DNA of 64,000 nt from an uncultured Paracoccaceae bacterium (GCA_937146765.1 CAKZRP010000077.1:1-64000); one strand, 5' to 3'; numbered from the stretch's first letter, positions 51,869-60,323 are shown. Notes: generated by a model from the sequence alone, not told the origin. Program-made: numbers and translations.

Positions 51869-52296
51869 TGCACCGCGATCCTCAGTTGGTCGTTGATGGA
51901 AAACTCGATCATGTAGAGCAGCGCGCCGTTGCTGATCCCGGCCAGCTCTCCCCGGCGCAGCTCAAAGACGCCGAGGTCGGATCCGGCCGACCAGCCGGCC
52001 AGCGCTTGCAGCACCGCCTGGATGGTCGGGCGCAGATCGTCCAAGGCTCGGCTGCCGGTCTGGTCATACACCCGCTCCACCAGGAGCACGCCGATGGTCT
52101 CGGAATAGGTCTGCATGAAAAGGCCGGTGGCTGCGTCCGCGCGCAGGCCCTGGAGGCCCAGCGGGACCACAAAGGTGGTGGAACGGGCGGGCAGGCCGCG
52201 CTCCTTCAGAAGGCGGGTCAGATCCAGGGCGGTCTCGACCCGCCCGGCAAAGGAGGGGATCTGCGCGATCAGCCGGTCCCTGATGACGTCGAGCAT
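51865..52296 (-). CDS. Mu gp37-like protein (DUF1834), probable tail terminator
   Basis: A 143-residue protein of the Mu gp37/DUF1834 type: start MLDVIRDRLIAQIPSF, centre TYSETIGVLLVERVYDQTGS, end LLYMIEFSINDQLRI. In related phages it closes the tail tube at the head-proximal end. It shares a base with the gp36-like stop, and its own stop overlaps the next small gene. Confidence 0.82.
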   Translation of the reverse strand: MLDVIRDRLIAQIPSFAGRVETALDLTRLLKERGLPARSTTFVVPLGLQGLRADAATGLFMQTYSETIGVLLVERVYDQTGSRALDDLRPTIQAVLQALAGWSAGSDLGVFELRRGELAGISNGALLYMIEFSINDQLRIAVQ

Positions 52297-52724
52297 CAGA
52301 TGAACCCCTTCAGGCTGTCTTCGCTCAGCGGGCGCTCGCGATCCGTGGTCATCACCCCCTGGCTCGGGCTGGTCTTCGGCTCGATCCCGGCGACATCGAG
52401 GGTGATGATCCCCTTCGAGATGTCGCGGAGCTGGGCCATCGCGTCCCGGTAGCCCGCCTCGATCTGCTTCGGCGCGTCAAAGACATGCAGGTTCCAGATG
52501 GAGATCGCCCGGCTCAGCGCCGCGACCTGCGGCGGCACCTCCACCAGGGGGAGCTGGTAGCGGCCTTTCAGATAGCCGTCGATCATGGCGTCGGCGTCCG
52601 CAATGGCCTGGTCCACAGTGTCCTGGTCAACCACGCCGGTCGCCACATCGCCCCGATCCGTCAGGTCGATCAGCAGGCGCGCGCCATATCGGTCGTTGAG
52701 CTGGTCAAGGGTGGTGTAGGGCAT
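52296..52724 (-). CDS. Mu gp36-like head-tail connector (DUF1320)
   Basis: A 142-residue protein of the DUF1320 family: MPYTTLDQLNDRYG at the start, then AIADADAMIDGYLKGRYQLPL and LSRAISIWNLHVF. Family members form the connector ring below the portal. It is the first gene after the internal terminator at 52745-52783, so a new late transcript probably begins here. Confidence 0.88.
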   Translation of the reverse strand: MPYTTLDQLNDRYGARLLIDLTDRGDVATGVVDQDTVDQAIADADAMIDGYLKGRYQLPLVEVPPQVAALSRAISIWNLHVFDAPKQIEAGYRDAMAQLRDISKGIITLDVAGIEPKTSPSQGVMTTDRERPLSEDSLKGFI

Positions 52725-52744
52725 CTGCCTGCGCTCCGAAGGAG

Positions 52745-52783
52745 GAAAAGAAAAAACCCGGCGACGCGCATCTCGCCGCCGGG
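52745..52783 (-). terminator. Terminator between gp35-like and gp36-like genes
   Basis: On the - strand a 7-bp stem CCCGGCG/CGCCGGG (complement of 52757-52783) with an internal GC-rich loop, followed by TTTTTTCTTTT. It splits the head genes from the connector and tail genes. Confidence 0.88.
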
Positions 52784-52835
52784 CCGAGGCTCCGTTTACT
52801 GGAGCAAAAGCGGCTCTTGGGGCAGAGCTGGCCGC

Positions 52836-53381
52836 TTATTCGGGGACCATTGCGATCCGTTTGGTCATCAGGCGGGGTTCGGTCTCCAGCGCCTGCAGCT
52901 CGTCCTCGCTCAGCTCATCGAGCGGGATGCCCACCGGGATCGGCCCGAAGGTCCGACCGGCGCGGCGGAACCCCTTGTTCGGGCCTTGGACGCGCAGAGC
53001 CTTCGGGACCTCCACATCCTCAACAAGGGAGGGAAGCTCATCCTGCAGGCTGCGAGACACCACCTTGGCTGAGATCTCGGAGACACCAGCCGCAGTGGCA
53101 GTTAGTGCCGCCTCGAAGGGGTTGGCCTGGTCGTCACCCTGCGGAGGCATGGCTGCATCGCCCGCCGAGGCGCTGGTCCCATCGTCGCTGCCCGGCAGCG
53201 TTTGGGTGTCCGGGGTGGAGGTCTTGTCCTCCTCCCCGGTGTTGGCGGCATCCTGACCGGCGGCTACAAGGGCGGCTTCGACTTCCGCCACCAGCGCCTC
53301 CAGCTTCTCGGTCTTGATGTTGGCCGCGAAGTCGAGCTTCAGCTCTTCCGCGCGGGCCTTCAGGGCGTCACGATCACTCAT
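52836..53381 (-). CDS. Mu gp35-like protein with N-terminal HeH/LEM-like motif
   Basis: A 181-residue protein. Residues 5-35 (LKARAEELKLDFAANIKTEKL) form a HeH/LEM-like helix pair; residues 45-85 are a disordered Asp/Thr/Gly linker; the end (RRAGRTFGPIPVGIPLDEL, then LQALETEPRLMTKRI) matches FluMu gp35-type proteins. Role in the capsid unclear. It lies 11 bases after the capsid gene and ends 52 bases before the terminator. Confidence 0.8.
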   Translation of the reverse strand: MSDRDALKARAEELKLDFAANIKTEKLEALVAEVEAALVAAGQDAANTGEEDKTSTPDTQTLPGSDDGTSASAGDAAMPPQGDDQANPFEAALTATAAGVSEISAKVVSRSLQDELPSLVEDVEVPKALRVQGPNKGFRRAGRTFGPIPVGIPLDELSEDELQALETEPRLMTKRIAMVPE

Positions 53382-53392
53382 CGCTCAGCTCC

Positions 53393-54289
53393 TCACGCCA
53401 GCCAGGGCGTGACGAGCAGCTTGGCGGTGCCCTTCCACTCGTTGGTTTCGCCACCGGCCCCGAATTCGGAATTCAGGAGCTTGCGCGCCGCGCTCTCGTT
53501 GCTCGGCCCAACCACCAGCAGCGACGGACGAATGCCCAGAGGACGGCCATAGTCGCCCTTCATGCCGGAAAGCGCGGAACGGGCCTTGCCGTAGTTCGCG
53601 GCATTCAACGTCTGCTTCGACCCCCAGGCCAGTTGCCAGAAGCTAAAGCCGGTGTTGAACCGGGCGTCGGCCCCGTAGATGAATTCCTTGTTCATGAACA
53701 CGTTGCTGTCGGTCAGCTTGTCCATGTTCACGAACTCGAAGTCCTTGCGCCGCTGCAGGATGATCGGCTTCAGAGCGCGGGTGTCGTCGATCAGGAACCA
53801 GGGTTCGCCAGCGCCGCCATCGGTGTTCGCGACCGAGATCACGTTGCCATTCTCGTCCAGCACCGGGTGGTCGGTGTCGAAGAAAGGCTGCTGATCATAG
53901 CAAGCGAGATCGAAGCCCTTCTTCAGGGTATCGCCGAAGACCAAAGTGTCTTTCTTGGAGCCGGTAGACGCGCCCATTTCCTGGAACAGCGGCGCGTAGA
54001 TGCCGAGGTTGTCGGTCTCGATGTGATCGCGGTCCACGCCGAGGGTCAGTTCCCAGGGCTTTTCGGCGATGGAGTAGTCGTGTTGGCTGAGGTTCTGAAC
54101 GGCGCGCGGGCCGATCCATTCCCGCACGTTCGGCATTTTGCCAATCCAGCCGTACTTCTGTTCCATCGCTGTCGAGGGAACTTCGGTTGCGACGCTTTTC
54201 CAGTCGGACGAAGCCATTCCCAGACCATTCTGGAAGTGCTTCTTGAACCCGACCCGGAGGGCGTCAAGGTTTGCTGCGTTTACGAGCAT
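53393..54289 (-). CDS. Major capsid protein (Mu gpT-like)
   Basis: A 298-residue major head protein of the Mu gpT type: MLVNAANLDALRVGFKKHFQ at the start, YGWIGKMPNVREWIGPR, then GYDQQPF-like ACYDQQPFFDTDHPV and the late RPSLLVVGPSNESAARKLL. Length equals the family's. It lies 15 bases after the decoration protein gene. Confidence 0.93.
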   Translation of the reverse strand: MLVNAANLDALRVGFKKHFQNGLGMASSDWKSVATEVPSTAMEQKYGWIGKMPNVREWIGPRAVQNLSQHDYSIAEKPWELTLGVDRDHIETDNLGIYAPLFQEMGASTGSKKDTLVFGDTLKKGFDLACYDQQPFFDTDHPVLDENGNVISVANTDGGAGEPWFLIDDTRALKPIILQRRKDFEFVNMDKLTDSNVFMNKEFIYGADARFNTGFSFWQLAWGSKQTLNAANYGKARSALSGMKGDYGRPLGIRPSLLVVGPSNESAARKLLNSEFGAGGETNEWKGTAKLLVTPWLA

Positions 54290-54304
54290 GTGTCAGTCCT
54301 TTTC

Positions 54305-54736
54305 TTAGGAGGCTTTGGTCAGGGCTTCATCGAAGCGGATCCAGACACCGTCCGCGTCCACGCTGTCGATGATCCCGGCCGGGGAGCGGGTGTTGCCGCC
54401 GTTGGTCTTGGCGACGGTCTGGTCATCGGCCACGAAAGCCACCTCGCCGATGTCGGCCGTGGCGATCAGATCGGCGGCAGCGGAATTGGCGAACTTGAAG
54501 ACGCCGGGGCGGTAGGTCAGATCCTCGTCGCCATCGACGCCCAGGCGGTTATCCACCCGTGCCTCGGCCCGACCGACGCCGACCATGCCAGTCGCCACAT
54601 GGCCTTCATGCAGGTAGCCATCCGCCGCCCGCATCACGATGGCCCCGGCGTAGATCAGCGAGCCAGCGGCAACCAGCCCATGGCGGAGGTCGCCGTCCTG
54701 GCGCGGCGTGTTGCGGTCCATGGTCAGTGCAGCCAT
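54305..54736 (-). CDS. Capsid decoration/stabilising protein
   Basis: A 143-residue beta-rich protein (GSLIYAGAIVMRAADGYLHE, FKFANSAAADLI, VWIRFDEALTKAS). It sits between protease/scaffold and capsid genes, the usual place for a head decoration protein, and starts at the base next to the protease stop. Family name uncertain. Confidence 0.75.
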   Translation of the reverse strand: MAALTMDRNTPRQDGDLRHGLVAAGSLIYAGAIVMRAADGYLHEGHVATGMVGVGRAEARVDNRLGVDGDEDLTYRPGVFKFANSAAADLIATADIGEVAFVADDQTVAKTNGGNTRSPAGIIDSVDADGVWIRFDEALTKAS

Positions 54737-55336
54737 TTAGAAGCCCCCCTGTGCTTTGCGCTCTTCGTCGAGCACGGATTGATAGTCCTCGGTGGAAAGC
54801 CCCAGCAGCTTGGCCGCCTGAACCGCCTCCGCGTTCATGGAGATTTGGCCTCCGTCCTGCTGAACGAAAGGAGCCACGCTCGGGCCGTTCAGCATCGGCA
54901 AGGCGGCGATCTCCTTCTCGACGCGCGCGGGATCTTCCTGGTGCATCGAGACGTAGTGATCGCGCAGGGCCTTGGGAACGAGGCGACCTTTGCGGATTTC
55001 CCCGTCGATAAAGGCCTCAGCCTTATCCTTGGCTTGGCCGCCCTTCATGGTGGTCAGTTGCTCGCTCTGGGCGGCCACCGTTGCGGTCAGCTCAGAAATC
55101 GCGCTCTGCAATGCGACCACGTCCGGTGCGGTCGAGGAGGCTTGGGCCTTTACCGCTGCGACCACGTCGCCACCGGCGGGCAGGCCCAACAGGGTTGCGA
55201 CCTCAGAAAGTTGGGACTGCGCCGCGACTGCGCCTTCGCCCCCGTCTTTCAGCTTCTTGATCGCGGCTGTGACCTGATCCTCCGACGCGCCCGCGTCGAG
55301 GCCCAGCAAAGCCGCGAGTTGTTCCAGAAACGACAT
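54737..55336 (-). CDS. Capsid scaffold protein from internal start (Z-like)
   Basis: A 199-residue product starting at Met162 of the protease-scaffold gene. Evidence is the strong GAAGGAAG purine tract 5-12 bases before the internal ATG and the change there from protease-like to coiled, Ala/Gln-rich sequence. In Mu the equivalent Z protein is the main scaffold. Inferred by analogy. Confidence 0.6.
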   Translation of the reverse strand: MSFLEQLAALLGLDAGASEDQVTAAIKKLKDGGEGAVAAQSQLSEVATLLGLPAGGDVVAAVKAQASSTAPDVVALQSAISELTATVAAQSEQLTTMKGGQAKDKAEAFIDGEIRKGRLVPKALRDHYVSMHQEDPARVEKEIAALPMLNGPSVAPFVQQDGGQISMNAEAVQAAKLLGLSTEDYQSVLDEERKAQGGF

Positions 55337-55819
55337 GCGTTCTTCCTTCTCAAAGTTAAGCGCGGTCAACCCGCGCAGGTTCTGGCGGTTCACAAGGGAA
55401 GCATTGCGAATGGACGTCACCTGCTTGCTGCCCTCAAAGGGCAGGCCCAGAACCGGCGAAATCCGGCGGTAGGCTTTCTCGGCGACCAGGCGCGCGCCCT
55501 CTTTGGTCCAGCGCACCTTCCCCCAGATGCCGTCCTCGCGGGACTGCATCTCGGTAATCCAGCCGCGCGCCGGGGCCTCACCGCCTTTGCTGGCGGCCAG
55601 AAAAGTGGAGTGGTTGACGTCGATCTCGATCTCGCCGCGCGCGGCGAAGCTCGCTTCGATCACGGCTTGCGGGTCGGACACTTCATAGGGGCCGCGCCCA
55701 TCGAAGGTTTCGATGCGCCCGGCCGGGACGAGGTGGATCCACTCAGGGACTTGGCCTTCGTCTCCGATGGCCGGGAGTTCCTGAGCGGCCATCATGACGA
55801 TATGCGATGCTCTGCTCAT
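54737..55819 (-). CDS. Head maturation protease with in-frame scaffold (Mu I/Z-like)
   Basis: A 360-residue protein of the Mu protein I type. The N-terminal 150 residues are the protease domain (IHLVPAGRIETFDGRGPY, conserved DVNHST at 67-72, GEAPARGWITEM, SLVNRQNLRGL); the C-terminal 200 residues are an Ala/Gln/Glu helical scaffold ending with capsid-binding-like VLDEERKAQGG. An internal ATG at 55336 (Met162, MSFLEQLAALLG) has GAAGGAAGAA just upstream, so the scaffold alone is probably also made, as Mu does with Z. It begins after a terminator and thus a new transcript. Confidence 0.9.
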   Translation of the reverse strand: MSRASHIVMMAAQELPAIGDEGQVPEWIHLVPAGRIETFDGRGPYEVSDPQAVIEASFAARGEIEIDVNHSTFLAASKGGEAPARGWITEMQSREDGIWGKVRWTKEGARLVAEKAYRRISPVLGLPFEGSKQVTSIRNASLVNRQNLRGLTALNFEKEERMSFLEQLAALLGLDAGASEDQVTAAIKKLKDGGEGAVAAQSQLSEVATLLGLPAGGDVVAAVKAQASSTAPDVVALQSAISELTATVAAQSEQLTTMKGGQAKDKAEAFIDGEIRKGRLVPKALRDHYVSMHQEDPARVEKEIAALPMLNGPSVAPFVQQDGGQISMNAEAVQAAKLLGLSTEDYQSVLDEERKAQGGF

Positions 55820-55845
55820 GCAGCCATCATCGCCAATGCCTCAAA

Positions 55846-55876
55846 CGAAAAACGCCCCCAACGATTTGGGGGCGTG
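55846..55876 (-). terminator. Terminator between gpG-like and protease genes
   Basis: On the - strand a perfect 10-bp stem ACGCCCCCAA, loop ATCG, TTGGGGGCGT, followed by TTTTC (complement of 55847-55875). One of the strongest terminators in the window; it marks the end of the packaging-gene transcript. Confidence 0.93.
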
Positions 55877-55933
55877 TCACTTTTCTTGGGGATGTGTCGA
55901 TGCTTCGGACTGTGGCGACAAATCCCGCCCCGG

Positions 55934-56440
55934 TCAATCGGCATCCCCGAGCCAGTCCTCCAGCTCCTCGATGATCGAGCTGCGATCACTGTCGGAGATC
56001 CCGAGGAAAGGCCGGGCCGGAATGTCGCCCCAGGGGATGGAGATCGTCGGGGTGGTCCCCCCGAAGCCCTTGCCCTCGAAGGTTCCAAATGCGCCTTTCG
56101 CTGCCCCGAACTGCATCACCGCCGCCTGGATGGCGTTGCTGCCCCAGGTCAAGCCTGTCGCGCTGGCCTGGTAGTTGAGTTGCTGACGCATCTCGCCGCT
56201 CTTGTTCAGCGGCTGTGCCCCGAACTTGAACCCTCGCGCCGCATAGATGGCGAGAGTGGTCTGCGAGCGTGGCGCGAAGGGTTTGCCATCGGGCTGCTGG
56301 CCCTTCAGCATCCTGTCCCGGGTGGACTGCACCAGGAACTCGCCCAGGTCCTGCATGACCGGGGACATATCCCCGAGCCGGGCGTCGAGCTGCTTCAGCC
56401 GCAGGTCCATCCCGTCTTCATTGAATTTCAGGGTGTACAT
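55934..56440 (-). CDS. Mu gpG-like virion morphogenesis protein
   Basis: A 168-residue protein of the phage virion morphogenesis (Mu G) family: LGEFLVQSTRDRMLKGQQPD followed by PFAPRSQTTLA, and a DIPARPFLGISDSDRSSI end. Mu G is a tail completion/connection protein. The start is the ATG at 56440 (MYTLKFNEDG) with GGAG upstream; earlier ATGs in frame (56455, 56494) are less likely. The 125 bases between it and the methylase gene hold no gene and may hold a promoter. Confidence 0.85.
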   Translation of the reverse strand: MYTLKFNEDGMDLRLKQLDARLGDMSPVMQDLGEFLVQSTRDRMLKGQQPDGKPFAPRSQTTLAIYAARGFKFGAQPLNKSGEMRQQLNYQASATGLTWGSNAIQAAVMQFGAAKGAFGTFEGKGFGGTTPTISIPWGDIPARPFLGISDSDRSSIIEELEDWLGDAD

Positions 56441-56565
56441 GCCTATAGTCTCCATTGCAGGTGTGACACGGTGATATTCTCGCGGCCGTAGCACGATCTT
56501 CGGATTGGAGCGCCATGCAGGGTTTCCGGCCTATGGTCGGGGGCGAGGCCCTGCCACCTGCAGTT

Positions 56566-57381
56566 TCACAACAGAGTTGCACGCTCCTCGTAGTTGGTGA
56601 TGAACAGCTCCAGGGCGTCCGTCGCCGCCCCTTTGGAAACCGTGTACTTCAAGCCGACCTCCTCGAAGTTGAAGGCAGAGAACAGCTCCCGGATTTCCGG
56701 CCGGTCGTTGATCGACATCAGGAACTTGCCTTTGATCCCGCCCAACAGCTCCGCCATCTTGGCGAACTGGTCGCGGTCAAAGAGGCCTTTTCCGTAGTCA
56801 TCCTCCCCACCCCAATAAGGCGGATCGAGGTAGAAGAATGTTCCAGCGCCATCGTAGCGCGCGATCAGCTCGGCCCAGTCCAGGTTCTCGAAGACCACAT
56901 TCTCCAGGCGTTCATGCGCCGCTTCGAGAATTGGCTCCAGACGGGACAGGCTGAAGCGTGGCGGGCGATCCGGGGCGACACCAAAGACGCCGCCCGGCTT
57001 GCCCCCGAAGTTCTGGCGCTGGAGGTAGAGGAACCGCGCGGCCCTCTCAAGGTCGGTCAAGGTCGCCGGGTCCACATCGCGCAGCCGGTCGAACTCTCGC
57101 CGCGATGCAATTCCAAAGCGCATCACGTCCATGAGCTGCGGGTAATGCCGCTGCAGGATCCGAAACAGATTGGTCACATCGCCGTTCAGATCGTTGGCCA
57201 CTTCCAGAACCGGTTTCCAGCTCCGGCGCAGGAACACGCCGCCCATGCCCACAAAAGGCTCGGCATAGGTGCGGTGATCGACCTTCTCGATCCGCTCGAT
57301 GATTTTGGTGCAGAGCACCTTCTTCCCCCCGAGCCAGGGCGCAACCGGAGCGGCAGGGGGAACTTTAGTCATTGTCGTCAT
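56566..57381 (-). CDS. DNA adenine N6-methyltransferase (Dam/D12 class)
   Basis: A 271-residue alpha-class adenine methyltransferase. SAM-binding motif PWLGGK at 15-20, EPFVGMGGVFLRR near 41-53, and the catalytic motif DPPY at 186-189. The target-recognition part lies between residues 60 and 160. GATC is the common target of this family, but the target here is unknown. It sits between MuF and gpG, where Mu has no gene, so it is a cargo (moron) gene; probably protects phage DNA from host nucleases. Start ATG 57381; the frame continues to 57498 without support. 136 bases upstream carry a hairpin (57483-57502). Confidence 0.9.
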   Translation of the reverse strand: MTTMTKVPPAAPVAPWLGGKKVLCTKIIERIEKVDHRTYAEPFVGMGGVFLRRSWKPVLEVANDLNGDVTNLFRILQRHYPQLMDVMRFGIASRREFDRLRDVDPATLTDLERAARFLYLQRQNFGGKPGGVFGVAPDRPPRFSLSRLEPILEAAHERLENVVFENLDWAELIARYDGAGTFFYLDPPYWGGEDDYGKGLFDRDQFAKMAELLGGIKGKFLMSINDRPEIRELFSAFNFEEVGLKYTVSKGAATDALELFITNYEERATLL

Positions 57382-57482
57382 GGGTGATTCCCGAATATGC
57401 ACCGCTCGCTCTGCAGAGCCGGGCGGCATGGAACCTTTGTGGGTGCCGGTGCAGCGTTGACGCCAATCTTGGCTGCATGGTG

Positions 57483-57502
57483 ACGGGTGTGCTTGCACCC
57501 GT
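57483..57502 (-). terminator. Hairpin after the MuF gene
   Basis: ACGGGTG/CACCCGT, 7-bp stem with a 6-base loop, 16 bases after the MuF stop. No T-run follows, so terminator strength is doubtful; it may instead be part of the methylase leader. Confidence 0.4.
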
Positions 57503-57517
57503 TGCCCCCGTCCGGGG

Positions 57518-58666
57518 CTAGTCGCCCTTTTTCAGAAGGCGACGAAGAACGCGATCCCGTTCGCCTTCGTCGCGGCTCAACCGCCGCATGCTGGTGATGA
57601 ACAAGCCCTGACCCGAGCGCGTCGCCTTCACGACCAGGACGTGCCCCTGAGAACTGGGATCCTCCCGCACGAAGATCAGGCTGCTGTCGCCGTCCTGGAT
57701 GCGATGTGTTGCCAGGTCGATGGTCGCCTGCGCCTGGGCGTAGTCCTCAATGGTCAGCTCCGGGTGGTGGCGGCGCTGCTTTGCCATCGTCTCGGCTGAC
57801 AGCTCCGCGACCCGGCGCTGAGAGCCGATCAAGCTTGCGTCCTCGTCGGTAATCCGCGCCAGAGGCCAGGCCCCGCGCGGATCCTCGAACCAGCTTTTGA
57901 ACGGGCCTTGAAGCCAGCTTTCGATCAGGCCCTGAGAGGACGAAGACGACAGGCTTTCCAGCTTGTCCCGGAAGGCCAGGATCGTATCGGCCGCACTTGC
58001 GCCTGGCGCATAGTCCCAGCCCTTGTCGATCCCTTCCGGCGTTCCTGTCCTGGGCGAGCGCTGGTTCCAGTTGCCTGGCAGTTTGACGTTCGGATTGCCC
58101 CCGCGCCGGATCGCGGCCGCCATCGAGCGCGCCCCATAGACATTGCAGGAACAACCCCAGCCATTTGGCGGGAACCAGACCAACCAGAACGGGTGATCCG
58201 CTTCCAGGATCAGCCCATCGAGGGCCAGATGCTCGGGACGCGGCTCATGCGAGCCGCCATGGCGGTAGATCCAATACTTGAACCCGCCTTCGCGGAGCTG
58301 GGCAAACCGCCCGGCCTGATAGGAGACGCGCATATTCGTGCGGTAGATGACCCGCATCCGCCATTCTTCGCCACCGGGCGTGCCCTCTCCGGTCCAGCCG
58401 TGCCACCCGTGGCGCTGGACGATCTCCCGGAAGCTCTTCTTGAACGTCTCGAAGCCGGTGCCCTCGGCGATGGCCTCACGCACCGCCTTGCCCAGATCTT
58501 CCAGCAGCTCCACCTTGACCGCGCCCGCCACCATGAAGGACCGATCATGGGCGCTGCGCTGGATGTCATCCCAGCGCGAGGTCGGCACCAGATCGCCAAG
58601 CCGCAATTGGAACGCTGCCACTTGCTCGGCAAATGGTTTGCGGAAGGTGGCGGCGAGATCACTCAT
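57518..58666 (-). CDS. MuF-like head morphogenesis protein with probable C-terminal nuclease domain
   Basis: A 382-residue protein. Residues 1-130 are helical; the MuF/SPP1 gp7 signature follows with RPEHLALDG (His146), PPNGWGCSC (166-174). After a variable linker, residues about 270-382 form an extra domain: ELTIEDYAQAQATIDLATHR, SSLIFVREDP, HVLVVKATRSGQGLFITSM. This looks like the barnase/EndoU/colicin-E5/RelE-type nucleases (PBECR) often fused to MuF. The first eight bases overlap the portal gene end. MuF is a minor head protein injected with DNA in some phages, so the domain may act in the new host. Confidence 0.85.
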   Translation of the reverse strand: MSDLAATFRKPFAEQVAAFQLRLGDLVPTSRWDDIQRSAHDRSFMVAGAVKVELLEDLGKAVREAIAEGTGFETFKKSFREIVQRHGWHGWTGEGTPGGEEWRMRVIYRTNMRVSYQAGRFAQLREGGFKYWIYRHGGSHEPRPEHLALDGLILEADHPFWLVWFPPNGWGCSCNVYGARSMAAAIRRGGNPNVKLPGNWNQRSPRTGTPEGIDKGWDYAPGASAADTILAFRDKLESLSSSSSQGLIESWLQGPFKSWFEDPRGAWPLARITDEDASLIGSQRRVAELSAETMAKQRRHHPELTIEDYAQAQATIDLATHRIQDGDSSLIFVREDPSSQGHVLVVKATRSGQGLFITSMRRLSRDEGERDRVLRRLLKKGD

Positions 58667-60320
58667 CGGCTTCCTCCTCCACCATCGCCATGCCCCCGGC
58701 CGCTGCCGCCAGCATCGCCTGGCCGATCACCCCCTCCAGCTCGGGGGAGGCGATATCTCCGGCGCTGGCCAGTACCATTTCGCGGAACTCCTCGAAGCTG
58801 GAAGATGCCTGCAGCATGGCTTCGACCCGCGCCAGAAGCGCCCCCATCGCCTCGCGCCCTTCCGCTTCCAGACGGCTCGCTAAAGCCGCCTCGGGCGAGA
58901 CCGGCGTAGAGCGCCCCTGAGAGGCCTCCTCCGCCTGCGGTGCTACCGTTGCGCCCGGAAGGCCGAGATACCGCTTTAAACACCCTTTAAATTCGCTCTG
59001 CGGGGCTACAGGGTCGGTTTCCTCGGTCGCAGATGCGCCCTGCGGCGGGATTTTGGCCGGATCGGTGCCTTTTCCTCCGACCACGTCATCGCCTTGTCCC
59101 GGTTCCGAGAGACCGAACTTCGCCCGAAGCTCGGAGGACTTCACCGTCAGCCCCTGCGCCAGGAGCGGGGAAAGGCCGTTGGAGAACGCAACGAGATCCT
59201 CTTCCTCCGGGCGTCCGATCTTGAGCCGTGGTGCCGGAGCGTCGGGGCCGTATTCGAGCTGCACCCAGGGGCGGATCAGATCGCGAGTGATGATCGCGCC
59301 GAGCTGCTTGGCATCGGCGCGCTCGATGTCCTCCTGCACCTGCCGGTGCTCCTTGCCCGAGCCAAGGCCACCGGTCTCGGCATCCGTGGTCGCGGTCTGG
59401 CCCAAAACCAGCTTGGAGGTCTGCTTGTCGAGCCAGTCGCTGCGGCGCTCATAATGATCCGTTGAGGCCCCGATGCTCTTGGCCTCGACGAAGTCGATCA
59501 CCATGCTTTCGGGAATGATCGCCGCGCAGTCGCCTGCGATATTGGCCACCGCCCGGAACAGCGTCTTGCGATCCTCTTCCGATGTGCCAGGACCATATTT
59601 GCCGATCCGCAGGGGCTGGCCGTAGGTCTGGGTGAAGATCGCCCAATCCCGCTGGGTGTAGGCCTTGAACAGCCAGGGCCAGAGCGCGACCCGCGCCAGA
59701 CCGGAGCGGAGCGGCAGACCGGACTTCGCTTTCATCTGGGCGTAGATGTACCGGAAGGGTGGCAGGATCTCCTCTTGGCCCGTCTCCGGGTTCAGCATCC
59801 GAGGCGTCGTCAGGTCCCGGCGGTCAAAGCGGAACCAGCGCGGATCGCAGCGCTCCAGCTCCGCAGGTTCATATTGCCCCGCCGAGGTGTCCCAGCGGAT
59901 CTGGGTAAAGGAATAGCCCTTGCCCAGGGCGTCGAGGATATCGAACAGCTCATCGGTCAACTCGTCCCGGCGGAGCCATTTGCGCACGCGCTCGGCGATC
60001 TCCTCGCCCAGCGGGGTTTCGTCCCCCGGCTCCACGGTGATGTCGAGCTGCGCAACCGACCGGCGACGGGTGCCCAGTACGCCCACATAATGCGCGTCGC
60101 GCTCTTCGATGGTCTCCGCCAGTTCAAGGTAGCGGATCGGGTCCCCGGCATCGGCTTCTTTCAGAATGGAGGCCAGCCGCTCCGGGTTCAGCCCGTCGCC
60201 GGGATACCCGGTCAACGGGCTGCGAACCCCGCCAATGATGGAGGGTTCGTCCCGTTTCGTCAGCTCCGCTCTCTTGACGGGATGCCCCCACCGGTCGGTG
60301 AGAATGAAGCGCTCCGCCAT
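58659..60320 (-). CDS. Portal protein (Mu gp29-like, DUF935)
   Basis: A 553-residue portal protein of the DUF935 family that forms the DNA entry ring. Typical blocks: RYLELAETIEERDAHYVGVL, the TRRRSVAQLDI turn, FDILDALGKGYSFTQIRWD, and AYTQRDWAIFTQTYGQPLRIGKY. The C-terminal 120 residues are low-complexity. It starts three bases after the small membrane protein gene. Confidence 0.93.
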   Translation of the reverse strand: MAERFILTDRWGHPVKRAELTKRDEPSIIGGVRSPLTGYPGDGLNPERLASILKEADAGDPIRYLELAETIEERDAHYVGVLGTRRRSVAQLDITVEPGDETPLGEEIAERVRKWLRRDELTDELFDILDALGKGYSFTQIRWDTSAGQYEPAELERCDPRWFRFDRRDLTTPRMLNPETGQEEILPPFRYIYAQMKAKSGLPLRSGLARVALWPWLFKAYTQRDWAIFTQTYGQPLRIGKYGPGTSEEDRKTLFRAVANIAGDCAAIIPESMVIDFVEAKSIGASTDHYERRSDWLDKQTSKLVLGQTATTDAETGGLGSGKEHRQVQEDIERADAKQLGAIITRDLIRPWVQLEYGPDAPAPRLKIGRPEEEDLVAFSNGLSPLLAQGLTVKSSELRAKFGLSEPGQGDDVVGGKGTDPAKIPPQGASATEETDPVAPQSEFKGCLKRYLGLPGATVAPQAEEASQGRSTPVSPEAALASRLEAEGREAMGALLARVEAMLQASSSFEEFREMVLASAGDIASPELEGVIGQAMLAAAAGGMAMVEEEADE

Positions 60321-60323
60321 CGA

